In this document: piece by piece, positions 32,267-41,591 of the stretch
Layout of the letters: the number at the start of each line of letters is the position of its first letter
How positions within the stretch are numbered: the first letter of the stretch is position 1
Source: Alteribacter populi
Lineage (GTDB): Bacteria; Bacillota; Bacilli; Bacillales; Salisediminibacteriaceae
Direction of reading: 5' to 3'
Length of the DNA: 64,000 bases
Assembly: GCF_002352765.1 (NCBI RefSeq)
Contig: NZ_KZ293963.1
Span: forward strand, 62,001-126,000
Made by a program: the position numbers and the translations under genes
Notes under the pieces: model-generated
Told to the model about the DNA's origin: nothing
What the model saw: the letters and a program-made list of their open reading frames with translations, nothing else
Databases searched by the model: none

Positions 32267-34099
32267 ATGACGAATGAAGAACGAATTCAACGAAGAGAGA
32301 AGATTCGTAACTTCTCTATTATTGCACATATTGATCACGGTAAATCCACATTGGCGGATCGGATTCTTGAACAAACGAGTGCGTTGACACAGCGCGAAAT
32401 GAAGGATCAGATGTTGGACGCTATGGATTTGGAACGTGAGCGTGGCATTACAATTAAATTAAATGCGGTACAACTAAGGTACAAAGCGAATGACGGGGAA
32501 GATTATATTTTTCATCTCATTGATACACCAGGACACGTCGATTTTACATATGAAGTCTCACGGAGCCTCGCTGCTTGTGAAGGAGCGTTACTTATTGTCG
32601 ATGCGGCTCAAGGGATTGAAGCGCAAACGCTCGCGAACGTATACTTGGCCTTGGATAATGACTTGGAAATCATACCTGTTGTGAACAAAATTGACCTTCC
32701 GAGTGCTGAACCAGATCGCGTAATGCAGGAAGTTGAAGATATTATCGGCCTTCCAAAAGACGATGCGATAATGGCTTCTGCTAAGAATGGCATTGGGATC
32801 GATGAAATTCTTGAGTCGATCGTTGACAAAGTACCCGCACCTTCTGGAGACCCGCAGGCACCATTAAAAGCAATGATTTTTGACTCTTTATACGATCCGT
32901 ACCGTGGAGTTATTGTCTACATTCGAATTGTTGAGGGTACGGTTAAACCAGGGGATAAAATAAAAATGATGGCAACGGGTAAAGAGTTTGAGGTTCAAGA
33001 GTTAGGTGTTTTTACACCGAAACCAGACATCCAAAAAGAGCTTACTGTTGGTGACGTAGGATTTTTGATTGCTTCTATTAAAAACGTAAGTGATAGTCGC
33101 GTAGGAGATACGATTACGGGTGCGGAGCATCCTGCTGATAACATGCTACCAGGATATCGTAAATTAAATCCAATGGTGTTCTGTGGTCTTTATCCGATTG
33201 ACACAAATAATTATAACGATTTGCGAGATGCTCTTGAAAAGCTTGAACTAAATGATGCGTCCTTACAATACGAAGCAGAGACTTCCCAAGCATTAGGCTT
33301 TGGTTTCCGCTGCGGGTTCCTTGGGCTTTTGCATATGGAAATTATCCAGGAACGTATTGAACGAGAATTTAATATAGATCTCATTACGACTGCACCGAGT
33401 GTGATTTATAAAGTGCATACAACAGACGGAGAATTGGTTCAAATTGATAACCCGTCTAAAATGCCGGATTCTCAAAAAGTAGAACATGTAGAAGAGCCTT
33501 ACGTAAAAGCTGAAGTAATGGTACCCAACGATTTTGTCGGACCTGTTATGGAACTTTGTCAGAAAAAACGCGGTGACTACATGGATATGAAGTATCTGGA
33601 TGAAAACCGAGTTGTGATTACCTACGAGATTCCATTATCAGAGATCGTTTATGATTTCTTTGATACGTTAAAATCGAGCACGAAAGGCTATGCTTCCTTT
33701 GACTACGAGCTCATTGGTTATAAAGAAAGCCGGTTAGTTAAAATGGACATCCTCTTAAATGGCGAACAAATCGATGCTTTATCAATCATTGTGCACCGTG
33801 ATAGTGCATATCAGCGCGGAAAAGCGATTGTGGAAAAACTCAAAGAGCTTATTCCAAGACAGCAATTCGAAGTACCGGTTCAAGCTAGTATCGGTCAAAA
33901 GGTCATTGCCCGCTCTACAATTAAGGCGATGCGTAAAAACGTTCTCGCTAAATGTTACGGTGGAGACATCTCCCGTAAGCGTAAGCTTCTTGAAAAGCAA
34001 AAAGAGGGGAAAAGTCGCATGAAGAGTGTAGGTAGTGTGGAAGTTCCTCAAGAAGCATTTATGTCTGTTCTGAGTATGGATGAGGGCGATAAGAAGTAG
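32267..34099 (+). CDS. lepA: Elongation factor 4 (LepA) GTPase
   Basis: The 610-residue translational GTPase has G1 'AHIDHGKST' (20-28), 'DTPGHVDF', 'NKIDLPSA' and the LepA-specific C-terminal domain ending in 'KEGKSRMKSVGSVEVPQEAF'. It acts on ribosomes, with roles reported in back-translocation and 30S assembly. The ATG at 32267 (or the GTG one codon earlier) follows AGGAG; the frame could extend to 32243 but without support. Confidence 0.96.
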   Translation: MTNEERIQRREKIRNFSIIAHIDHGKSTLADRILEQTSALTQREMKDQMLDAMDLERERGITIKLNAVQLRYKANDGEDYIFHLIDTPGHVDFTYEVSRSLAACEGALLIVDAAQGIEAQTLANVYLALDNDLEIIPVVNKIDLPSAEPDRVMQEVEDIIGLPKDDAIMASAKNGIGIDEILESIVDKVPAPSGDPQAPLKAMIFDSLYDPYRGVIVYIRIVEGTVKPGDKIKMMATGKEFEVQELGVFTPKPDIQKELTVGDVGFLIASIKNVSDSRVGDTITGAEHPADNMLPGYRKLNPMVFCGLYPIDTNNYNDLRDALEKLELNDASLQYEAETSQALGFGFRCGFLGLLHMEIIQERIEREFNIDLITTAPSVIYKVHTTDGELVQIDNPSKMPDSQKVEHVEEPYVKAEVMVPNDFVGPVMELCQKKRGDYMDMKYLDENRVVITYEIPLSEIVYDFFDTLKSSTKGYASFDYELIGYKESRLVKMDILLNGEQIDALSIIVHRDSAYQRGKAIVEKLKELIPRQQFEVPVQASIGQKVIARSTIKAMRKNVLAKCYGGDISRKRKLLEKQKEGKSRMKSVGSVEVPQEAFMSVLSMDEGDKK

Positions 34100-34191
34100 A
34101 GATGAAGTTTCGAACACCAAAAAGCAGAGGCCGGCTCAAAAGGTCATTGATTGACGATTGCTTATTAGGCAAGAGCTACGCCTATTGCTTC

Positions 34192-34241
34192 GAGGGTGTC
34201 TCAAAAGGTCCAAAATCAACCTTTTGGGACGCCCTCTTTCT
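34192..34241 (+). terminator. Strong terminator after lepA
   Basis: An 18-bp stem pairs GAGGGTGTCTCAAAAGGT (34192-34209) with ACCTTTTGGGACGCCCTC (34219-34236) with two G-T pairs, followed by a short T-run. It lies just before the hemW ribosome binding site, so hemW either has its own start of transcription or depends on read-through. Confidence 0.75.
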
Positions 34242-34261
34242 ACGAATGTGAGGTGAAACCT

Positions 34262-35410
34262 ATGACTCCAAAAGCCGTATATGTTCATGTTCCCTTTTGC
34301 GAACAGATTTGTCATTATTGCGACTTTAATAAATTCTTTTTGAAAAATCAGCCGATCGATGATTATTTAGACGACTGTGAGACGGAAATGAAATGGACCG
34401 CTCAAAGATTTCCATCAACAACGGTGAATAGCGTCTACGTGGGCGGTGGTACCCCTACTTCTTTATCAACGGAACAACTTCGGAAGCTTCTTGTCTCGAT
34501 TCGCGAGCACTTTTCTCTTGCGAAAAGGGATTCTCTTGAGTTTACGGTAGAAGTGAACCCAGGAAGTGCAGATCAGGATAAGCTCAACATGTTAAAAGAG
34601 GTAGGTGTAAATCGGTTAAGTATCGGTGTGCAAACTTTTGAACCGGACCTCTTAAATCGAATCGGTCGTGACCATCAACCGGAAGATGTGAAAGACACGG
34701 TTAAAAAAAGCCGTAATGCAGGTATTGATAATCTTTCTATTGACCTTATGTTTGGTTTGCCTCAGCAAACGATAAGGCAATTTGAAGACACGATCGACCA
34801 AGCCATGAAACTGAACATTGATCATGTAAGTGCCTATTCGTTGAAGGTTGAGGCTAAAACGGTCTTTTATCAATTGCAGCGAAAAGGTAAACTTTCGCTA
34901 CCTTCTCAAGATACTGAAGCAGACATGTATGAAATGCTCATTCGAAAATTATCAGAATCTGGTTTTTCGATGTATGAAATTAGTAACTTTGCAAAACCAG
35001 GGCGAGAAAGTGTTCATAATTTAACGTATTGGGATAATGAAGAATACTATGGTATTGGTGCAGGAGCTCATAGCTATATGAGTGGCGTCCGCAGACAAAA
35101 TCATGGTCCGTTGCCAAAGTACATGAAAGCGATTAAGCAAGGAAAGCTTCCTTATTTGGAGGAGCATCCGGTTCCTTTAAAAGAAAAAATGGAAGAAGAA
35201 ATGTTTATGGGATTACGGAAACGTTCAGGTGTATCTGTGAGCAGGTTTGCAAGAAGGTATGGGCAGCCTGTGGTGAATGTCTTTGGGGATAAAATCAAGA
35301 GGTTAAAAGAAAACTGTCTTTTACAGGAGCGAAACGATCGAATTTTTCTCACAGAGAAAGGACGTCTGCTTGGAAATGAAGTTTTTGAGCAGTTTTTACT
35401 TGATGATTAA
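34262..35410 (+). CDS. hemW: Radical SAM heme chaperone HemW
   Basis: The 382-residue radical SAM protein has Cys13, Cys17 and Cys20 in 'VPFCEQICHYCDF'. It also has 'YVGGGTPT' and the HemW-type 'HNLTYWDNEEYYGIGAGAHS'. It was formerly called HemN; HemW proteins deliver heme rather than oxidise coproporphyrinogen. ATG 34262 follows GAGGTG; upstream in-frame codons run through the terminator hairpin and are rejected. It is located between lepA and hrcA, as in B. subtilis. Confidence 0.93.
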   Translation: MTPKAVYVHVPFCEQICHYCDFNKFFLKNQPIDDYLDDCETEMKWTAQRFPSTTVNSVYVGGGTPTSLSTEQLRKLLVSIREHFSLAKRDSLEFTVEVNPGSADQDKLNMLKEVGVNRLSIGVQTFEPDLLNRIGRDHQPEDVKDTVKKSRNAGIDNLSIDLMFGLPQQTIRQFEDTIDQAMKLNIDHVSAYSLKVEAKTVFYQLQRKGKLSLPSQDTEADMYEMLIRKLSESGFSMYEISNFAKPGRESVHNLTYWDNEEYYGIGAGAHSYMSGVRRQNHGPLPKYMKAIKQGKLPYLEEHPVPLKEKMEEEMFMGLRKRSGVSVSRFARRYGQPVVNVFGDKIKRLKENCLLQERNDRIFLTEKGRLLGNEVFEQFLLDD

Positions 35411-35496
35411 CACACAATTTCTTCGGGATGGATGAACCTGTGCATGCTTTTCTGGTTGACAACAAGAATCGATCTTTGGTACTTTATATAATAGAT

Positions 35497-35523
35497 TTAG
35501 CACTCGTTGAAGTAGAGTGCTAA
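35497..35523 (+). promoter_or_regulatory. CIRCE operator (HrcA binding site)
   Basis: TTAGCACTC (35497-35505), nine bases, then GAGTGCTAA (35515-35523): a perfect CIRCE element 15 bases before the hrcA start. TTGACA at 35456-35461 with TACTTT at 35480-35485 is a possible promoter just upstream. Confidence 0.97.
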
Positions 35524-35538
35524 CAGGGAGGGATGTTC

Positions 35539-36573
35539 ATGCTCACAGAACGACAACTGCTTATCTTAAAAGTAATCATCGATGATTATGTTTGTTATGC
35601 AGAACCGGTGGGGTCCCGTAGTTTATCAAAACGGGAAGATATGAACTTTAGCCCTGCAACAATTCGTAATGAAATGGCGGACTTAGAAGAACTTGGATTT
35701 TTAGAGAAGCCTCATAGTTCTGCCGGTCGAATTCCTTCGCAAAAAGGATACCGTTATTTTGTTGATCACATGTTGTCGCCAACGATGCTTTCCAAGAATG
35801 AAGTTGCTGACATTCGGTTTATGTATGAGGAAAAGTTTGTTGAATTTGAAAAGCTCATCCAGCATTCAGCCAAAATCCTTTCGAGTTTAACAAGTTATAC
35901 ATCTATTGTTCTTGGACCTGAAGTTTTTGAATCGACGTTGAAGCAAATTCAGCTCGTTCCAATTTCAAAAGATAGCGCTGTAGCGATAATCGTTACGGAC
36001 ACAGGACACGTTGAAAATCAAGCAGTCTCGATTCCAGAAGGATTGGACATTACCGAGATCGAAAAAATCGTAAATATTTTAAATGAACGATTAAAAGGGG
36101 TCCCTCTTATCCATCTGCGTCATAAACTGACAACGGAGATACGTAATGTGTTGGCTAAGTACGTTGATCGTTATGATAAAGCAATGGAAATGCTTAATGA
36201 AACTTTTAAGCAGACAAATAATGAGAAAGTGTTTTACGCTGGAAAAACAAACATTCTTTCCCAGCCAGAATTTAATGATGTCGACCGTGTCAGAGACTTG
36301 TTTAATATTTTTGAAGAAGATGCTCTTGTATCTAAATTGTTCCGTTCTGATGAACATGGGATCAAAATTAAAATTGGTGAGGAAAATCGCTTCGCTCCGT
36401 TTGATGAGTGTTCGGTTATTACCGCTACGTATTCGATTGATGGCAAGCATATGGGAACGGTTGGGATTCTCGGTCCGACTAGGATGGAATATCAACGTGT
36501 TGTCGGCGTGCTGGACTTCTTTTCAAAAGATTTGACTCAACTGCTGACACAACGGTATCAAAAGAATCAATAA
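35539..36573 (+). CDS. hrcA: Heat-inducible transcription repressor HrcA
   Basis: The 344-residue repressor has an N-terminal winged helix ('TERQLLILKVIIDDYV', 'SPATIRNEMADLEELGFLEK') and a C-terminal GAF-like domain. It binds CIRCE and needs GroEL for activity, so it shuts the operon down when chaperone is free. The second ATG (35539) has proper spacing to GGGAGGG; the first (35533) is too close. It is the first gene of the class I heat-shock operon. Confidence 0.96.
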   Translation: MLTERQLLILKVIIDDYVCYAEPVGSRSLSKREDMNFSPATIRNEMADLEELGFLEKPHSSAGRIPSQKGYRYFVDHMLSPTMLSKNEVADIRFMYEEKFVEFEKLIQHSAKILSSLTSYTSIVLGPEVFESTLKQIQLVPISKDSAVAIIVTDTGHVENQAVSIPEGLDITEIEKIVNILNERLKGVPLIHLRHKLTTEIRNVLAKYVDRYDKAMEMLNETFKQTNNEKVFYAGKTNILSQPEFNDVDRVRDLFNIFEEDALVSKLFRSDEHGIKIKIGEENRFAPFDECSVITATYSIDGKHMGTVGILGPTRMEYQRVVGVLDFFSKDLTQLLTQRYQKNQ

Positions 36574-36581
36574 CGGAAATA

Positions 36582-36610
36582 TTGACAAATATATGATTTG
36601 GTATTATTCT
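36582..36610 (+). promoter_or_regulatory. Possible internal promoter before grpE
   Basis: TTGACA (36582-36587) and TATTCT (36605-36610) are 17 bases apart, directly after the hrcA stop. Confidence 0.5.
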
Positions 36611-36631
36611 CCCATATTGGAAGAGAACCAA

Positions 36632-36666
36632 AGTCTCTTTTACAACTGAACGATGTAAAAGAGACT
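36632..36666 (+). promoter_or_regulatory. Stem-loop between hrcA and grpE
   Basis: AGTCTCTTTTAC (36632-36643) and GTAAAAGAGACT (36655-36666) form a perfect 12-bp stem. In B. subtilis the dnaK operon mRNA is cleaved between hrcA and grpE, and a stem-loop stabilises the downstream part; this hairpin sits in the same place. Confidence 0.6.
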
Positions 36667-36742
36667 ATTCTATGATATGAAGAGGCATAATGAAGCGCTT
36701 AGCAAGACGTATATGCTTTTCTATTTAGAGGAGGTGAAACAA

Positions 36743-37324
36743 GTGGCACAAGAAAAGAAGACCCACACAATTGACGAAGAGGAGCTTCATCAAGTTGATC
36801 AAGAGGAAAAAGAAGAGGTTGATCAAAATGAGGAGGAAGCAGAATTAGAGCTTGTCGATGAAGAAGGAAATGAAGACGACAAGGTCAAAGAACTTGAAGC
36901 AAAAAATGAGGATCTTAATAGTCGACTGCTTAGAGTTCAAGCGGATTATGATAACTTTCGTCGCCGGACTCGTAAGGAGAAAGAGGCGGACGCTCAATAT
37001 AAATCCCAGTCGTTAGCCGAACAACTTTTACCTGCTCTTGATAATTTTGAAAGAGCGATGATGGTACAAGTCGATTCTGAAGATGGGAAAGGCTTGTTAC
37101 AAGGTATGGAAATGGTTTACAAGCAGTTGAAGGACGCATTAGAATCAGAAGGCATCATAGCTATTGAGGCTGTTGGTCGAACGTTTGACCCTCTTTACCA
37201 TCAAGCTGTCATGCAAGTTGAATCGGACGATTATGAGTCCAATGTTGTGGTTGAAGAAATGCAAAAAGGGTATATGTTGAAAGACCGCGTTATTCGGCCA
37301 GCAATGGTAAAAGTGAATGCGTAG
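36743..37324 (+). CDS. grpE: Nucleotide exchange factor GrpE
   Basis: The 193-residue protein has an acidic N-terminus and long coiled-coil helix, then the GrpE core with 'LLPALDNFERAM' and 'YHQAVMQVES'. It releases ADP from DnaK. GTG at 36743 lies 8 bases after AGGAGG; an in-frame ATG at 36677 overlaps no ribosome binding site. Confidence 0.95.
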   Translation: MAQEKKTHTIDEEELHQVDQEEKEEVDQNEEEAELELVDEEGNEDDKVKELEAKNEDLNSRLLRVQADYDNFRRRTRKEKEADAQYKSQSLAEQLLPALDNFERAMMVQVDSEDGKGLLQGMEMVYKQLKDALESEGIIAIEAVGRTFDPLYHQAVMQVESDDYESNVVVEEMQKGYMLKDRVIRPAMVKVNA

Positions 37325-37359
37325 TTAAGAACTACATAGATAAAATAGGAGGAATTGCA

Positions 37360-39204
37360 ATGAGTAAAGTAATCGGAATTGACTTAGGTACAACAAACTC
37401 TTGTGTTGCTGTTATGGAAGGTGGAGAAGCCACTGTTATTCCAAACGCAGAAGGGAGTCGTACAACACCATCTGTTGTTTCTTTTAAAGACGGCGAGCGC
37501 CAGGTAGGGGAAGTGGCGAAGCGTCAAATGATCACTAACCCTAATACAATCATATCTGTTAAGCGTCATATGGGAACAGAATACAAAGTTGAAGCTGAAG
37601 GAAAAGAGTATTCACCACAAGAAATCTCTGCAATCATTCTACAGAAGCTTAAAGAAGATGCAGAAGCTTATCTTGGGGAAAAAGTAACAAAAGCTGTTAT
37701 TACAGTTCCTGCTTACTTTAATGACTCTCAACGTCAAGCGACAAAAGACGCGGGTAAAATCGCAGGTCTTGAAGTTGAACGTATTGTAAACGAACCAACA
37801 GCTGCAGCATTAGCTTATGGCTTTGAAAAAGAAGAAGATCAAACCATTCTTGTTTATGACTTAGGTGGCGGGACATTTGATGTATCCATCCTTGAATTAG
37901 GAGACGGATTCTTTGAAGTCCGTGCAACATCTGGTGACAACAAGCTTGGTGGGGATGACTTTGACCAAGCCATCATTGATTATCTTGTTGAAGAGTTTAA
38001 AAAGGAAAATGGTATTGACTTATCTCAAGATAAAATGGCTCTTCAACGTTTGAAAGACGCTGCTGAAAAAGCGAAGAAAGACTTGTCTGGTGTATCTCAA
38101 ACACAAATTTCTCTACCGTTTATTACAGCAGACGCATCTGGTCCTAAACACTTAGAACTTTCCTTATCACGTGCGAAATTTGAAGATATGAGTGCGAATC
38201 TTGTTGAAAGAACAATGGGACCTACTCGTCAAGCGATGAGCGATGCAGGCCTAGGGGCGAATGAAATCGACAAAATCGTCTTAGTTGGAGGATCTACACG
38301 TATTCCAGCCGTACAAGAGGCAATTAAAAAAGTAACAGGAAAAGACCCTCATAAAGGTGTTAACCCTGATGAAGTTGTAGCGTTGGGAGCTGCGGTTCAA
38401 GCTGGCGTTTTAACAGGAGACGTAAAAGATGTTGTTCTTCTTGACGTAACTCCGCTTTCCCTTGGTATCGAAACGATGGGGGGCGTGTTTACAAAGCTGA
38501 TTGACCGTAACACAACGATCCCAACAAGTAAGTCCCAAACATTCTCAACAGCAGCTGATAACCAGCCTTCTGTAGACATTCACGTGCTGCAAGGTGAAAG
38601 AGAAATGGCTGCAGATAACAAAACACTTGGACGCTTCCAATTGACGGATATCCCTCCGGCACCCCGCGGCGTTCCACAAATCGAAGTGTCCTTTGACCTT
38701 GACGCCAACGGTATCGTAAACGTTCGTGCGAAAGATCTCGGTACAAATAAAGAACAATCGATTACAATCACGTCTTCTTCAGGCCTATCTGACGATGAAA
38801 TCGACCGTATGGTAAAAGAGGCAGAGGAAAATGCAGAAGCAGACAAAAAGCGTCGTGAAGAAGTAGATCTTCGTAACGAAGCAGATCAGCTTGTCTTCAC
38901 TACAGAAAAAACGCTTAAAGACTTAGGTGAAAATGTAGAGCAGGAAGATAAAGATAAAGCAGATGCTGGCAAAGAAAAGCTTCAAGAAGCCTTAAAAGGG
39001 GAAGATATTGAAGCGATCCGTACAGCAAAAGACGAGTTACAAGAAGTCGTTCAACAACTTACCACTAAGCTTTACGAGCAAGCAGCACAACAAGCTCAAG
39101 AAGCACAGGAAGCACAAGGCGGCGAAGGCGCTGAAGATGCACAAGAAGGCGAAAATGTTGTCGACGCTGAATACGAAGAAGTGAACAACGAAGAGAAGAA
39201 GTAA
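37360..39204 (+). CDS. dnaK: Chaperone DnaK (Hsp70)
   Basis: The 614-residue Hsp70 starts 'MSKVIGIDLGTTNSCVAVME'. It has the ATPase domain (to about 360) with 'DLGGGTFDVS', the linker 'DVVLLDVTPLSLG', the substrate-binding domain and a Gln/Glu-rich tail. It folds and protects proteins with DnaJ and GrpE. An AGGAGG site stands 7 bases before the ATG. Confidence 0.98.
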   Translation: MSKVIGIDLGTTNSCVAVMEGGEATVIPNAEGSRTTPSVVSFKDGERQVGEVAKRQMITNPNTIISVKRHMGTEYKVEAEGKEYSPQEISAIILQKLKEDAEAYLGEKVTKAVITVPAYFNDSQRQATKDAGKIAGLEVERIVNEPTAAALAYGFEKEEDQTILVYDLGGGTFDVSILELGDGFFEVRATSGDNKLGGDDFDQAIIDYLVEEFKKENGIDLSQDKMALQRLKDAAEKAKKDLSGVSQTQISLPFITADASGPKHLELSLSRAKFEDMSANLVERTMGPTRQAMSDAGLGANEIDKIVLVGGSTRIPAVQEAIKKVTGKDPHKGVNPDEVVALGAAVQAGVLTGDVKDVVLLDVTPLSLGIETMGGVFTKLIDRNTTIPTSKSQTFSTAADNQPSVDIHVLQGEREMAADNKTLGRFQLTDIPPAPRGVPQIEVSFDLDANGIVNVRAKDLGTNKEQSITITSSSGLSDDEIDRMVKEAEENAEADKKRREEVDLRNEADQLVFTTEKTLKDLGENVEQEDKDKADAGKEKLQEALKGEDIEAIRTAKDELQEVVQQLTTKLYEQAAQQAQEAQEAQGGEGAEDAQEGENVVDAEYEEVNNEEKK

Positions 39205-39226
39205 TCTTTTCACTCCGTGTTGATAG

Positions 39227-39264
39227 AAAGTCAAAGTCAAGATTTCCTTGGCTTTGACTTTTTA
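39227..39264 (+). terminator. Terminator after dnaK
   Basis: AAAGTCAAAG (39227-39236) pairs with CTTTGACTTT (39252-39261), and the T-run extends to 39263. It would separate hrcA-grpE-dnaK from dnaJ and the genes after it. Confidence 0.7.
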
Positions 39265-39428
39265 CACGTCACGGTAACTTTTCATATTACTATGTAGTCA
39301 CAAGCAGGGCGTAAAGAGCCGAGAAGTTGAAAGAAAATTGTGTTTGCGCTGAATTGCAAGCTTTTTTCTGAGACCTTTTGAATGTCCTGGATAATGTTAA
39401 GAAAGTCAGAGGAAGATCACTGATAAAG

Positions 39429-39457
39429 TTGAAAGACAATAGAGTCAGTGATAAGAT
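39429..39457 (+). promoter_or_regulatory. Promoter of dnaJ
   Basis: TTGAAA (39429-39434) and TAAGAT (39452-39457) are 17 bases apart, 35 bases before the dnaJ start. A separate promoter between dnaK and dnaJ is also known in B. subtilis. Confidence 0.6.
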
Positions 39458-39491
39458 ATTCGTTATGGATTAGCAGTCGGGAGTGGATACG

Positions 39492-40616
39492 ATGAGCAAA
39501 AAAGATTTTTATGACGTGTTGGGTGTTTCTCAAGATGCATCAGAAGCTGACGTGAAAAAAGCATACCGGAAACTCGCACGTCAATACCATCCAGACGTCA
39601 ATAAAGAAGTAAACGCAGAAGAAAAGTTCAAAGAAGTAAAAGAAGCCTACGACACGCTCAGTGACTCGCAAAAACGTGCACACTATGATCGTTTTGGTCA
39701 TACAGATCCGAACCAATTCGGTGGCGGCGGTGCTGGAGCCGGGGACTTCGGCGGCTTTGGTGATATTTTTGATATGTTCTTTGGAGGAGGCGGCAGACGT
39801 GACCCTAATGCCCCTCGTCAAGGAGCTGATCTGCAATATACGATGACTCTGGAGTTTAAAGAAGCTGTATTCGGAAAAGAAATGGACATTGAAATCCCTC
39901 GTGAAGAAACATGTGACACTTGTCACGGTTCAGGTGCAAAACCTGGAACAAGTCCGGAAACGTGTAAACATTGTGGTGGTGCAGGGCAGCTTAATGTGGA
40001 GCAAAATACGCCATTTGGTCGGGTCGTAAACCGACGTGTATGTAATCACTGTAGCGGTACCGGGCAGATGATTAAAGATAAATGCCGTACATGCGGCGGC
40101 CAAGGAAAAGTTAAAAAACGCAAAACCATTCATATTAAAATTCCTGCTGGTGTCGATACTGGACAGCAAATTCGCGTAGCAGGACAAGGGGAGCCAGGCG
40201 TTAACGGAGGGCCTCCTGGTGATTTGTTTGTTGTCTTTAATGTAAAACCTCATGAGTTCTTTAAGCGTGACGGAGACGATCTATATTGTGAAATGCCACT
40301 AACATTTGTTCAGGCAGCACTTGGAGATGAAATCGAAGTCCCAACATTAAACGGGAAGGTAAAACTGAAAATTCCTGCCGGTACACAGACGGGAACGAAT
40401 TTCCGCCTAAAAGCTAAAGGGGTTCCCAACGTTCGTGGTACAGGTCAAGGAGATCAGCATATTCAAGTTCGCGTAATTACACCGAAGAACTTATCAGAAA
40501 AGCAAAAAGGACTCCTCAGAGAATTTGCTGAAATTAGCGGCACTGAGGTTCCAGATGAACAAAACGATAATTTCTTTGCAAAAGCGAAGCGTGCATTTAA
40601 AAATTTCGGTGAATAA
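39492..40616 (+). CDS. dnaJ: Chaperone DnaJ (Hsp40)
   Basis: The 374-residue type I Hsp40 has a J domain with HPD at 33-35, a Gly/Phe-rich stretch and a zinc domain with four repeats ('CDTCHGSG', 'CKHCGGAG', 'CNHCSGTG', 'CRTCGGQG'), then the C-terminal substrate domains. It delivers substrates to DnaK and stimulates its ATPase. ATG 39492 follows GGGAGTG. Confidence 0.97.
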   Translation: MSKKDFYDVLGVSQDASEADVKKAYRKLARQYHPDVNKEVNAEEKFKEVKEAYDTLSDSQKRAHYDRFGHTDPNQFGGGGAGAGDFGGFGDIFDMFFGGGGRRDPNAPRQGADLQYTMTLEFKEAVFGKEMDIEIPREETCDTCHGSGAKPGTSPETCKHCGGAGQLNVEQNTPFGRVVNRRVCNHCSGTGQMIKDKCRTCGGQGKVKKRKTIHIKIPAGVDTGQQIRVAGQGEPGVNGGPPGDLFVVFNVKPHEFFKRDGDDLYCEMPLTFVQAALGDEIEVPTLNGKVKLKIPAGTQTGTNFRLKAKGVPNVRGTGQGDQHIQVRVITPKNLSEKQKGLLREFAEISGTEVPDEQNDNFFAKAKRAFKNFGE

Positions 40617-40639
40617 ATGAAGTGGGGAGAGTTGGTAGC

Positions 40640-41581
40640 ATGAAGTGGTCAGAGATTAGTATTCATACAACACAAGAGGCAGTTGAACCGGTGAGCAATA
40701 TTTTGCATGAAGCCGGTGCGAGCGGTGTGGTGATTGAAGACCCGGATGACCTTACAAGGTCATGGGATACAACTCTAGGCGAAGTCTACCAGCTGTCCCC
40801 TGATGATTATCCTAATGAAGGTGTCATTTTAAAAGCCTACTTGCCTGTGAACAGTTTTCTTGGAGAAACTGTCGATGAAATTAAAGAGGCAATCAACAAT
40901 CTTCTTGTGTATGATATTGACCTTGGGCATAATACTGTCAGCCTGAGTGAAGTAAATGAAGAAGAGTGGGCAACAGCGTGGAAGAAGTATTACAAGCCCG
41001 TGAAAGTATCTGAACATATTACGATCACACCTACATGGGAAGAATATGAAAAAGTAGCCGAAAATGAACTTGTAATTGAACTTGATCCAGGCATGGCTTT
41101 TGGAACGGGAACTCACCCGACAACTGTCCTTTGTATCCAGGCTTTAGACAAGTATATTCGTCAAGGTGATTCTGTTCTGGATGTAGGGACAGGTTCGGGT
41201 GTTTTAAGCATTGCTAGTGCAAAATTAGGGGCATCAGAGGTTTTGGCTTTAGATTTAGATGAAGTAGCCGTGAATTCTGCAAAACTTAATGTGAAGCTCA
41301 ACAAAGTTCAAGACCATATCCAAGTGAAGCAGAACAACTTGCTTGAGCATGTTGAAGAAAAGCCAGACCTTATTGTTGCCAACATTTTAGCTGAAGTTAT
41401 TGTTAGGATGACAGATGATGCTTATGAAACGTTAAAACCAGGAGGAACAATTATTACGTCTGGGATAATTAAAGGAAAAAAAGAGCTTGTGAAAAAGTCA
41501 CTTATTGAAAGTGGTTTTGTCATTGCAGAGACGATTGAAATGGAAGATTGGATTTCAATCATTGCAAAAAAAGTAGAATAA
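40640..41581 (+). CDS. prmA: Ribosomal protein L11 methyltransferase
   Basis: The 313-residue SAM-dependent enzyme methylates ribosomal protein L11. Motifs are 'LDPGMAFGTGTHPTT' and 'VLDVGTGSGVLSIAS' (about 178-192), plus 'VANILAEVI' in the NPP-like position. The start at 40640 has a GGGAGAG site; the in-frame ATG at 40622 lies 6 bases after dnaJ and lacks one. It is yqeT in B. subtilis. Confidence 0.95.
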   Translation: MKWSEISIHTTQEAVEPVSNILHEAGASGVVIEDPDDLTRSWDTTLGEVYQLSPDDYPNEGVILKAYLPVNSFLGETVDEIKEAINNLLVYDIDLGHNTVSLSEVNEEEWATAWKKYYKPVKVSEHITITPTWEEYEKVAENELVIELDPGMAFGTGTHPTTVLCIQALDKYIRQGDSVLDVGTGSGVLSIASAKLGASEVLALDLDEVAVNSAKLNVKLNKVQDHIQVKQNNLLEHVEEKPDLIVANILAEVIVRMTDDAYETLKPGGTIITSGIIKGKKELVKKSLIESGFVIAETIEMEDWISIIAKKVE

Positions 41582-41591
41582 GGTGATGGAT

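Noticed and set aside
34196..34261. N-terminal extension of HemW by 22 residues
   Set aside because: The extension would translate the lepA terminator hairpin, and GAGGTG before ATG 34262 gives the correct start.
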